Origin: an uncultured Anaerolineales bacterium
Lineage (GTDB): Bacteria > Chloroflexota > Anaerolineae > Anaerolineales > Villigracilaceae
Length of the DNA stretch: 49,792 nt
Assembly: GCA_949319575.1 (NCBI GenBank)
Contig: CASGHD010000116.1
Coordinates: 1 to 49,792 of the forward strand
Direction: 5' to 3'
The stretch's first letter is position 1; each line of letters opens with the position of its first letter. The notes below the pieces were generated by a model that did no database searches, was not told the origin of the DNA, and saw nothing but the letters and a program-made list of their open reading frames with translations. Positions 39,104-47,185 of the stretch are shown one piece after another. Made by a program: the position numbers and the translations under genes.

Positions 39104-39403
39104 GACAGGAGTAGTAGGTCATCCCGTCAGCGAGTTGGGAATGCGAGGTGGAAGCCCAGCAACAGTGTTTACGGGAACACAGTAGACCGAACTCGCTTGT
39201 CGCCTCGCAAAGAGGGACTTCGCTGGTGAATCGAGTAGTCAGCGACGGGTTAGCCCGTTATAGCAATCAAAGAGCGTTTGAACGTTGGAAGGTTTGAATG
39301 TTGAAGGTGAAAGCCTGCAACTTATAACCTTCAAACCTTCAACCGAATTCGGGTGGTACCGCGGAGTGAACTCTTCGTCCCTGATGTGGATGAGGAGTTT
39401 TTT
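39104..39403 (+). promoter_or_regulatory. T-box leader controlling leuS
   Basis: Stem I base GACAGG/CTTGTC, AGTA S-turn, GGTC/GACC, GAA-CTC-G specifier loop (Leu CTC at 39192-39194); antiterminator GGGTGGTACCGCGG (39351-39364); terminator ACTCTTCGTCC/GGATGAGGAGT-TTTTT. Confidence 0.93.
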
Positions 39404-39412
39404 GTTTTGTAT

Positions 39413-39448
39413 TGGACGATGGACAATGGACGATAGACCATAGACAAT
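39413..39448. repeat. Heptad array GACGATG/GACAATG
   Basis: gacgatg gacaatg gacgata gaccata gacaatg. Confidence 0.85.
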
Positions 39449-39619
39449 GCCTTATCGCCCATCGTCAGCAGCCAATGGTCAAAAAGGAGGTAGGTATGAA
39501 CATTCGGATCAACTTTATTTTCTGGATGCAAGGTCCTCTTCTTCCGAATCTCCTCTCGCCTCAAGGGTCGAAAACCTGAAACCTGAAACCTGGAACTTGA
39601 AACTCATAAAGAGGTAAAA

Positions 39620-42367
39620 ATGGCTGCTACGAAAAAGAAAGTAACAACAAAAAAGAAAACCGCGCCGAAGGCTAAAAAGTCTATGCCTGCAAAAAGCAAG
39701 CGGACTAAAGTCCGCAATCCTGAATTTGGCGCGGTGAAAAAGAAAGCGACGAAGCCTGTATCGAAGGTGAAGAAGTCTGCGCCTGCGAAAAGAAAGCGGA
39801 CTGAAGCCCGCGCTCCTGAATCGAGAGACAAATCTTTCAACCCGCAGATCTTTGAGCCGAAGTGGCAGGCGAAGTGGGAAGCGGATAATTTGTATCGCGC
39901 GGTGATTGATGAGAGCAGACCAAAGCATTACGCGCTGACGATGTTGCCGTACCCGAGCGGCGACTTGCACATCGGTCATTGGTATGCGATGACGCCGTCG
40001 GATGCGCGGGCGCGGTTCAAGCGGATGCAGGGCTATAACGTGATGTTCCCGATGGGATTCGACGCGTTCGGTCTGCCTGCGGAGGGCGCGGCGATCAAGA
40101 ACAACATCCACCCGAAAAAGTGGACGTATGCCAACATCGAGCGGATGCGCGCGCAGATGCGTTCGATGGGCGCGATGTTCGATTGGGAACGGGAGGCGGT
40201 TTCGTCTGACCCTGAATACTATAGATGGACGGAGTGGTTCTTCATCCAGCTGTACAAACACGGCTTGGCATATCGCAAGAAGCAAGCCGTGGATTGGTGT
40301 CCCAAGGACAACACGACTCTGGCGCGTGAACAAGTGAAGGGCGAGGATCGAGTCTGTGACCGTTGCGGAACGCCTGTGATCAAAAAAGAGTTGGAGCAGT
40401 GGTTTTTTAAGGCAACGAAATACGCGGATGAGTTGCTGAGCTTCGAAAGCATTGACTGGCCCGAACACATCAAGACTTCGCAGACGAATTGGATTGGGCG
40501 AAGTGAAGGAGCGTCGGTCACTTTCAAAACTGAAGCAGGCGACCCGATTGAGATTTTTACAACCCGTCCCGATACGTTGTGGGGCGCGACGTTCATGGTC
40601 TTCTCGCCTGAGCATCCGCTGGTGGATAAAGTTACCACGCCCGAACATGCGAAAGCCGTCAGCGAGTATAAGGCTCAGGCGGCGAAACAGACCGACATCC
40701 AGCGCGAGGCGAAAGATAAAGAGAAGACGGGAGTCTTCACAGGCGGCTATGCCATCAATCCAGTGAATGAGGAGCGCATCCCCATCTGGGTCGCGGATTA
40801 TGTGTTGATGTCATACGGCACGGGCGCGATCATGGCTGTGCCCGCGCATGATGAACGTGACTTTGAATTTGCGCGCAAGTTTGGATTGAAGGTCCTGCCC
40901 GTCATCCAACCGACCCCCCTCCATCTCCCCCCAAATTCTCCGAATTTGGGGGGAGAGAAAGAGGGGGGTGGCGACACAATGGAAACGGCGTATGAACACG
41001 AAGGCGTGATGATTAACTCAGGTCCGTTCAACGGCACGCGCGCGACGAACGATAAAGGGATGAAGAATCCCGCGATCAAAGCGGTGATCGAATGGCTGGA
41101 GCAAAAGGGAATCGGCAAGCGCGATGTGAATTATCGCTATCGCGATTGGTTGATCTCGCGCCAGCGTTTTTGGGGCGCGCCCATTCCGATGGTGTATTGC
41201 GAAACGCATGGATGGAATCCTGTGCCTGACGATCAACTGCCTGTGTTGTTGCCCGACGACATTGACGAGTGGAAGCCGACGGGCGAATCGCCGTTGAAGT
41301 TTCATCCGACGTGGAAAGATACCACTTGCCCTGTGTGCGGTGAATACGCCGCGCGCGAAACGGATACGATGGATACGTTCATGTGTTCGTCGTGGTATCA
41401 CTTGCGTTATCTGAGTCCGAAAAATGATAACGCGCCGTTCGATGATTCCGAATACAACTATTGGATGCCCGTTGATACGTATACAGGCGGAAGCGAACAC
41501 GCCAACATGCACTTGCTATACTTCCGCTTTTTCCACAAGGCGTTGCGCGACATGGGTATCACCGAAGGTGGCGAGCCTGTAATGCAATTGCGTAATCAAG
41601 GCATGGTGCTGGCGGAAGATAACAGCAAGATGTCGAAGAGCAAAGGCAATGTCGTCGCGCCCGATGTGTTGGTGAAAAAATATGGCGCCGATACCGTCCG
41701 CGCATATTTGATGTTCTTCGCGCGCTGGCAACAAGGCGCGGCATGGGATTCGCACGGCATCGAAGGAACTGCAAGATGGATGCGGAGGGTGTGGACTCTG
41801 TTTACGGATGAGGGTAGGGGCGAGCCGTCAAGCGGGATGAACGCCTCAACCTCAACCATGGCGGCTCGCCCCTACGATGGGCGTCATCTGCGCCGACGCG
41901 TCCACCAAACGTTGAAGCGCGTCACTCACGACTTCGAGAACTTCGAATTCAACACGATCATCTCATCGTTGATGGAGTTGTTGAATGAAATGTACAAGGC
42001 GCGCGAGGCGGGCGCGGTCGGTTCACCCGAATGGGATGAAGCGACTGAAATCTACGTGAAGATGATGGCTCCCGTCGCGCCGCATGTCGCCGAAGAATTG
42101 TGGACGAATCACTTGGGCAAGCCGTATTCCATCCACCAGCAGATGTGGCCCCAAGTGGACGAAGCCGCCGCGCGCGAAGACTCGATTGAAATCCCCGTGC
42201 AGGTCAACGGCAAAGTGCGAGACAGAATCACCGTCGCGGTAGACGCGAGCGAGGATGAAATCCGCACAGCCGCGCTTGCAAGTGAGATCGTCCAGAAATA
42301 TTTGGAGGGCAAAGAGCCGCGCAAGGTCATCGTGGCTCATGGGAAGTTGGTGAGCGTGGTGGTGTAA
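39620..42367 (+). CDS. leuS: Leucyl-tRNA synthetase with Lys-rich N-terminal extension
   Basis: YPSGDLHIGHWYAMTPSDARARFKRMQGYNVMFPMGFDAFGLPAEG...KMSKSKGNVV; T-box with Leu specifier upstream. Confidence 0.97.
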   Translation: MAATKKKVTTKKKTAPKAKKSMPAKSKRTKVRNPEFGAVKKKATKPVSKVKKSAPAKRKRTEARAPESRDKSFNPQIFEPKWQAKWEADNLYRAVIDESRPKHYALTMLPYPSGDLHIGHWYAMTPSDARARFKRMQGYNVMFPMGFDAFGLPAEGAAIKNNIHPKKWTYANIERMRAQMRSMGAMFDWEREAVSSDPEYYRWTEWFFIQLYKHGLAYRKKQAVDWCPKDNTTLAREQVKGEDRVCDRCGTPVIKKELEQWFFKATKYADELLSFESIDWPEHIKTSQTNWIGRSEGASVTFKTEAGDPIEIFTTRPDTLWGATFMVFSPEHPLVDKVTTPEHAKAVSEYKAQAAKQTDIQREAKDKEKTGVFTGGYAINPVNEERIPIWVADYVLMSYGTGAIMAVPAHDERDFEFARKFGLKVLPVIQPTPLHLPPNSPNLGGEKEGGGDTMETAYEHEGVMINSGPFNGTRATNDKGMKNPAIKAVIEWLEQKGIGKRDVNYRYRDWLISRQRFWGAPIPMVYCETHGWNPVPDDQLPVLLPDDIDEWKPTGESPLKFHPTWKDTTCPVCGEYAARETDTMDTFMCSSWYHLRYLSPKNDNAPFDDSEYNYWMPVDTYTGGSEHANMHLLYFRFFHKALRDMGITEGGEPVMQLRNQGMVLAEDNSKMSKSKGNVVAPDVLVKKYGADTVRAYLMFFARWQQGAAWDSHGIEGTARWMRRVWTLFTDEGRGEPSSGMNASTSTMAARPYDGRHLRRRVHQTLKRVTHDFENFEFNTIISSLMELLNEMYKAREAGAVGSPEWDEATEIYVKMMAPVAPHVAEELWTNHLGKPYSIHQQMWPQVDEAAAREDSIEIPVQVNGKVRDRITVAVDASEDEIRTAALASEIVQKYLEGKEPRKVIVAHGKLVSVVV
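39665..39820. repeat. Intragenic (leuS) 60-bp direct repeat, 96-bp spacing, each copy ending in a GCGGACTNAAGNCCGC palindrome
   Basis: 39665-39724 vs 39761-39820; palindromes GCGGACTAAAGTCCGC and GCGGACTGAAGCCCGC. Confidence 0.88.
40913..40969. repeat. Intragenic (leuS) 57-bp palindrome
   Basis: ACCCCCCTCCATCTCCCCCCAAATTCtccGAATTTGGGGGGAGAGAAAGAGGGGGGT, in frame. Confidence 0.92.
41814..41875. repeat. Intragenic (leuS) inverted repeat
   Basis: GTAGGGGCGAGCCG ... CGGCTCGCCCCTAC, perfect 14-bp arms. Confidence 0.92.
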
Positions 42368-42402
42368 AGCTGGAGAATAGAGATTGGAGATTAGATGAAT
42401 AG

Positions 42403-42435
42403 TCCCTGAGGGTTTCAAGACTCTCAGGGATTATT
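42403..42435 (+). terminator. Intrinsic terminator after leuS
   Basis: CCCTGAGGGtttcaagacTCTCAGGGattatttta. Confidence 0.6.
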
Positions 42436-42474
42436 TTATGGAAAGAAGGATATGCGTTTTCGTTGTCTGGGTGA

Positions 42475-43311
42475 TCAGAATCCTGCCACAAAGCGGGCGA
42501 CATCCTGAATCCAATGAAATGTGATGGCGGATTCGAGTCCCTGATGGCGGGCAAGCAACATTGGCGGCAATCCCCATGACAATGTGATTATTGCTCCCAT
42601 GCCCAATGCTGTCAGCGGCGACTGTAAGAATAGATCGTCGAAATGAGCGTACCCATGAATTAGCGTTACCAGCAGTCCCGTCACCCAAACCGCTTGCGTG
42701 GGCAGATCGTTCCGCAACACCAGCCACAACAGTCCCCACGTGGCGAAGCGATAGATGACTTCCTCCGTTATGCCTGGCTGAAGCGCATCCAGCAGGGCAG
42801 ACGGAGGATGTTGCCACTGAATAGGTTGTCTCTGCGTGAACTGCAGGGCGAAGACATTGAATACTGCCAACGGTAGACCAACGAAAAAACCTATCAGGAT
42901 GCCTCGACTCATACCTTTCCAGTTGCCGTTGGCGGCATGGAGTTGCACCGGTCCGCCCTGGCGCACGATCGCAAGTCCGCCCAGGGTGGCGAGAAAAGTA
43001 AATAGCCCGCGAACCCATGCCTGCCCGATGTTGTCGTGAACGATTCCAAGGAAGGGATAAGGCGTAAAGAGTGTGGCAAATAACATGCCTGCGCCGATCA
43101 CCGCGCCCAGGATCAATGCGGTCGTCCAATCGCCCCGCCGCAGATGGCGGTGGCTTTTCAAAAGGACGAGGGATGCGCCCGCCACAGCCAGGATATCGAA
43201 AATTTCAAATGTTCGCGGCGCAGGGATCACGGAAGCCATCACAGCGCGCGCGAGAAATATCGTTATGATCGCGGCAATCACCAGGAGGAGGGTTGTGTAT
43301 TTATTCTTCAT
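42475..43311 (-). CDS. CPBP family intramembrane metalloprotease-like protein
   Basis: PGITEEVIYRFATWG ... LIHGYAHF in polytopic protein. Confidence 0.8.
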   Translation of the reverse strand: MKNKYTTLLLVIAAIITIFLARAVMASVIPAPRTFEIFDILAVAGASLVLLKSHRHLRRGDWTTALILGAVIGAGMLFATLFTPYPFLGIVHDNIGQAWVRGLFTFLATLGGLAIVRQGGPVQLHAANGNWKGMSRGILIGFFVGLPLAVFNVFALQFTQRQPIQWQHPPSALLDALQPGITEEVIYRFATWGLLWLVLRNDLPTQAVWVTGLLVTLIHGYAHFDDLFLQSPLTALGMGAIITLSWGLPPMLLARHQGLESAITFHWIQDVARFVAGF

Positions 43312-43498
43312 CGTTGCATATCCTTCGCCTGATCAATAATCTTCAAATAATAGACCTCAGCCGAATTTACATCTCGCAAGTACTCTTCACGATCAGGGCT
43401 GATTTGCCCGCCCCTCAAGTTTGACTTAAGGCGTCAGGCGGCGAATCAGGACGCCCGTCGGTTTGATTCGCCCTTCGTCAGCCTTTATCTCCGCTGAA

Positions 43499-43681
43499 TC
43501 ATTTCCCCTCCTGCTTGCGAAGGTTCATCGCGGCGAAGGCGAACCATCCGATGAAAACGCCCATGAGCGCCCCGCCCAAAATTGCGATCATGTCGTTGAC
43601 GGTGACTGGCGTGAAAAACACGCCGATCTGGGCGCCGATGAGCAATCCCAAAACGATGTAGAGGAAAGATTTGTTGTTCAT
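43499..43681 (-). CDS. Small two-TM membrane protein
   Basis: MNNKSFLYIVLGLLIGAQIGVFFTPVTVNDMIAILGGALMGVFIGWFAFAAMNLRKQEGK. Confidence 0.65.
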   Translation of the reverse strand: MNNKSFLYIVLGLLIGAQIGVFFTPVTVNDMIAILGGALMGVFIGWFAFAAMNLRKQEGK

Positions 43682-43683
43682 TT

Positions 43684-44538
43684 TTACTCCTTGATGTTTC
43701 TGAGCAATGACGCCACCATGATTATGTTGGCAATGGCAATGATTGGAAATATCGTGACTTCCATCATGCTGATCGGAACGCCGACACGAAGCATGTTGAG
43801 GCTCATCACGCTGACGGCAACGCCCATCGTCAGGAATTTCATCAATCCCACCGATGCCAGCAGATAACCCCAGGCAGCGCGGCGCAGGAGCAGAATGCCC
43901 GACATCACACAAAGCGGGACAATGAGTCCCAGATCCATTGCCTGGATGAACAGGCTGGTTGTATTTTCCAGCGCGGGGATGGCGTTCGGCGCAAAGGTCG
44001 CAGCGATGCGTCCCAACCATGCCAGCGAGAGAAACGCGGCGGCGAAGAAAAGCAGTCCAGCGATCCAGCCGCGCGGCAGTTTTTCGGAGAAGTGCGACGG
44101 AAGATTTTTTAGGTCAAAAGACATCATGCTCACAATGAAGGCGAACAGGCTCAGGCTGAACAATGCCACGTAGACGAGGAAGAACTTGTTATATGCCGCG
44201 CCGAAGCACATCGTGATGTAGGTGTAAAGAATGAAACCGAGCGTGCCTGTCATGAGCAGGCGCCCGCGCAGGGAGCCGCGCAAGGTCAGCCAAAATGAGA
44301 TTGCCAGTAGTGGCGCGCCGAGCGCCAGCGTCGCCAGATCATTGGCTTGCATCTGCGCGGCGGAACTGACCGTGTCCCAGTAATAGAGTCCGCGCGCGTT
44401 GATGGTAACTTCTTCGCCGCGAAAGTTGGTTAGGGCAAAAGGTTGCCCCTCGCCCGGTAGCAAGCCAGCCAGTGTTGCGATGAGGGTCAGAAGAATGATC
44501 GCGGGGATGAGCCATTTGAGAGGGGAGTTGTTGTTCAT
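43684..44538 (-). CDS. Polytopic membrane protein of unknown function
   Basis: Repeated TM segments; start overlaps stop of upstream CPBP gene. Confidence 0.75.
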   Translation of the reverse strand: MNNNSPLKWLIPAIILLTLIATLAGLLPGEGQPFALTNFRGEEVTINARGLYYWDTVSSAAQMQANDLATLALGAPLLAISFWLTLRGSLRGRLLMTGTLGFILYTYITMCFGAAYNKFFLVYVALFSLSLFAFIVSMMSFDLKNLPSHFSEKLPRGWIAGLLFFAAAFLSLAWLGRIAATFAPNAIPALENTTSLFIQAMDLGLIVPLCVMSGILLLRRAAWGYLLASVGLMKFLTMGVAVSVMSLNMLRVGVPISMMEVTIFPIIAIANIIMVASLLRNIKE

Positions 44539-45317
44539 GTGTTTTTACCTTCACTCACGTTTTGCGCTTGTGAGCTTTGCGCTCCCCTGATTTGCGGGTG
44601 AAATTTTTGTTGCATGATGAATATTCCATAGGCTGTAAAGGTGATCGTCAGGCTGATGACAATGAAGGACTGCCAGAATGAAGACAGCGCAAAGCCAGGT
44701 TTCTGAATGAAGAAAGCAAAATCTGTGAGGAAGTGAGTCAGGATCAAAAGCCAGAGAGCGTCCTTCTTGAGCGCCAGCGCGGCATAGGCGAAACCAATCG
44801 CGGTCGCGTATCCGATTTGCATCGCGCTCTCCAGCATGTTTTTCCCTGTCAGGGCATTCATGGCATGGGTCAACCCAAAGAGCAAAGCGGTGATGACCGC
44901 CGCCCTCCAATACCCGAGCGGTTTTATGGCTTGCAACATCAAGCCACGGAAAATAGTCTCCTCGGCGAATGCCACCGCCAACGTGACGGCGAACACAGCC
45001 GATACTTGGGCAAAACTTTCGATCTTCACGTCGGGAATTAAATTGAGAATCACAGGGATGAGAGGGAGGAGGAAAAAGAGCAGGTCTCCTTGCCGCCGTA
45101 ACGGAGCGAAGCCGACGGTCTTCCACCACCGTAGCCTGGTCAGCAACACAATGACGATGAGCGTCAGCCCAAGGTTGGCAAGACCGTAGAGCGCCATGTT
45201 CGAAAGCCCCAGAAAATAGGCTACTGTTCCTGTAAGCAGGTAAGCAATCACAACCACTGCCTCCATGATTGCAACAAACCGATACGGGTGACGTTCGATG
45301 AATTGGGCGAGTTTCAT
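44535..45317 (-). CDS. CPBP family intramembrane metalloprotease
   Basis: AFAEETIFRGLML...FGLTHAMNAL...LTHFLTDFAFF. Confidence 0.9.
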   Translation of the reverse strand: MKLAQFIERHPYRFVAIMEAVVVIAYLLTGTVAYFLGLSNMALYGLANLGLTLIVIVLLTRLRWWKTVGFAPLRRQGDLLFFLLPLIPVILNLIPDVKIESFAQVSAVFAVTLAVAFAEETIFRGLMLQAIKPLGYWRAAVITALLFGLTHAMNALTGKNMLESAMQIGYATAIGFAYAALALKKDALWLLILTHFLTDFAFFIQKPGFALSSFWQSFIVISLTITFTAYGIFIMQQKFHPQIRGAQSSQAQNVSEGKNT

Positions 45318-45412
45318 TGGCGCTCCTTGAAGCAATAATAGTGGCCGGTTGTGTTAGTGATTGCCTCTGATCAACTTTTAGGATGATGAAATCCTGGAAA
45401 TTTGCGCTACCT

Positions 45413-46513
45413 CTATTTGTAAGTTTCAGGGAGGATGGTCTCCACCATCAGGCGGTAGAACAGGTCGGCTTCCTCCCAAATCATGCCGTGCCCGGAGTTT
45501 TCAAAGAAGATCAATTCTTTTTTTGGCGCTTCGAGCACATTGAAGTATTCTTCAGGAATACTCGAGGGGTTGTTCATGTCGTGTCGTCCTAATATGATGT
45601 ACACCGGTAGATCAAGGCGGGCGGCGTCCACGCGGAAGTCCATCTCTTGCAATTGCGGGTAGACTACGTTGAAAGTATTCATCAGCCCCAGCAAATAATA
45701 AACACGGTCAAGCCAGCCGTATTCGGGTTGCCCGAGCATCAATTGGATGGCGTCGCCTTCGCGGCGATAGGTTTCGTCTTTGATGTTCGGCGCTTCAAAG
45801 AGCTGGTACTCGCGCCCGAACAATTTGGCATACGGCTTGATGGGACTCTTGCCGAGATAGGGCGGCGGGCCCTGCTTTTCAAGCGCTTGCGCGAAGTCCG
45901 TGTCGCCGGTTTGGCGGGAATGCTCCAAAACCAAGTCGAAAATCATCTGGTCGGTTTCCAGCACGTCCACCATTTGGGAAGCGCCGATGTAAGCGTGATA
46001 CAGATCGGGGCGTTGTTGGGCGGCTAACACGCCGATGATGGCGCCCCAGGAATGCCCCACCAGGTAGATTTTCTGCTCGTCGAAGCGAACGCGTAACAAT
46101 TCGCTCAGTTCAATTACGTCAGAAACATACTGGTCAATGGTCAAGTCAGATTTGGGGTTGAGCGAGGGATACGATTTGCCGCAACCCCGTTGTTCCCAGA
46201 TGACGACCACGAAATGCTTCTCCAATTCGCTGTTGAAGCGCAACACGCGCCCCGCCTCGCTGGCGCCAGGTCCGCCGGAGAGAAAGAGCAAGACAGGCTT
46301 ATGGACATCATGACCGCGAACGATGAGCCATTGGTCAACGCCGCCAAGTTTCACTTTTTCGAGCGAGGCGACACTGCCGGGCAGGGGCTGTCCATCTGCG
46401 CCGAGGATGGCGGGGGTGTGTGCCGCCCACTGCGAGTACATCACAAAAGCTACCAACAACAAGGGAATGAGCAGGAAGATCATACGGACTCCAGTCTTGC
46501 TGGACGTATTCAT
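45413..46513 (-). CDS. Alpha/beta hydrolase (prolyl aminopeptidase-like), N-terminal membrane anchor
   Basis: LLFLSGGPGASEAG...VIWEQRGCGKSYPS...VGHSWGAIIGVL...ENSGHGMIWE. Confidence 0.9.
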   Translation of the reverse strand: MNTSSKTGVRMIFLLIPLLLVAFVMYSQWAAHTPAILGADGQPLPGSVASLEKVKLGGVDQWLIVRGHDVHKPVLLFLSGGPGASEAGRVLRFNSELEKHFVVVIWEQRGCGKSYPSLNPKSDLTIDQYVSDVIELSELLRVRFDEQKIYLVGHSWGAIIGVLAAQQRPDLYHAYIGASQMVDVLETDQMIFDLVLEHSRQTGDTDFAQALEKQGPPPYLGKSPIKPYAKLFGREYQLFEAPNIKDETYRREGDAIQLMLGQPEYGWLDRVYYLLGLMNTFNVVYPQLQEMDFRVDAARLDLPVYIILGRHDMNNPSSIPEEYFNVLEAPKKELIFFENSGHGMIWEEADLFYRLMVETILPETYK

Positions 46514-46832
46514 TGGGTTTCCTTTCTACTTTCTTCGATGGTAGGTGTTCCTTTTTACCCGGTCGAACCCAGGGTTCATCTATGCCCCGCAGATTCACTG
46601 TCGAAACCGACCCAACAGTTGATTACAGCCACATCGCTGGAACAACTACCAACAAGCGATCCGATCGTTCATGTCGATTCATTGTACCGGCGCCCTGACC
46701 CGGAATAACAGTCACATCATTCCCTCTTCTCTACGAAGAAAAGCATATTCTGCGGAAGGGAATGAAATGATTGCCAATTTCACGCGCGCGAGATGAATCC
46801 GCAAGGAAATTTCAGGGGGATTTCTTGAAATC

Positions 46833-46860
46833 AAAAAGCGACCCGCGCCGAGTCGCTTTT
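46833..46860. terminator. Intrinsic terminator
   Basis: aaAAGCGACccgcgccgaGTCGCTTtt. Confidence 0.6.
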
Positions 46861-46929
46861 GAAACATTATCTTCCCGCATGTGCGGTTAAAAAGTTACCC
46901 TGTCCAAAGATGGACATTGACTTAATTAC

Positions 46930-47015
46930 TCGCCGCCCGGGTGGCAATATAGTTGGGATGATATTTCCCCAACTTCGAATCGGACATCACTTCTTCGTAC
47001 AGGTCAGTGAGTGAT
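46930..47015 (-). pseudogene. Short internally deleted remnant of methyltransferase-like gene (copy 2)
   Basis: ggtggcaatatagttgggatgatatttccccaacttcgaatcggacatcacttcttcgtacaggtcagtgagtgatcgaactcggg matches copies at 33.8 kb and 49.6 kb with an internal gap. Confidence 0.8.
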
Positions 47016-47185
47016 CGAACTCGGGAGGTTTGTAACCTTTTAATTCTTTGAAATTCAGAATGAGTATTTTATAATGTTCCAAGAACTTGATTTCTGTTCA
47101 TTCAAGGAGGTGGCTGGGAAAGATTTTCAGGGGCGCTCATGAACTAAAGCAAACGATCCAATTCGATAACCATGAGGAGATTTGT

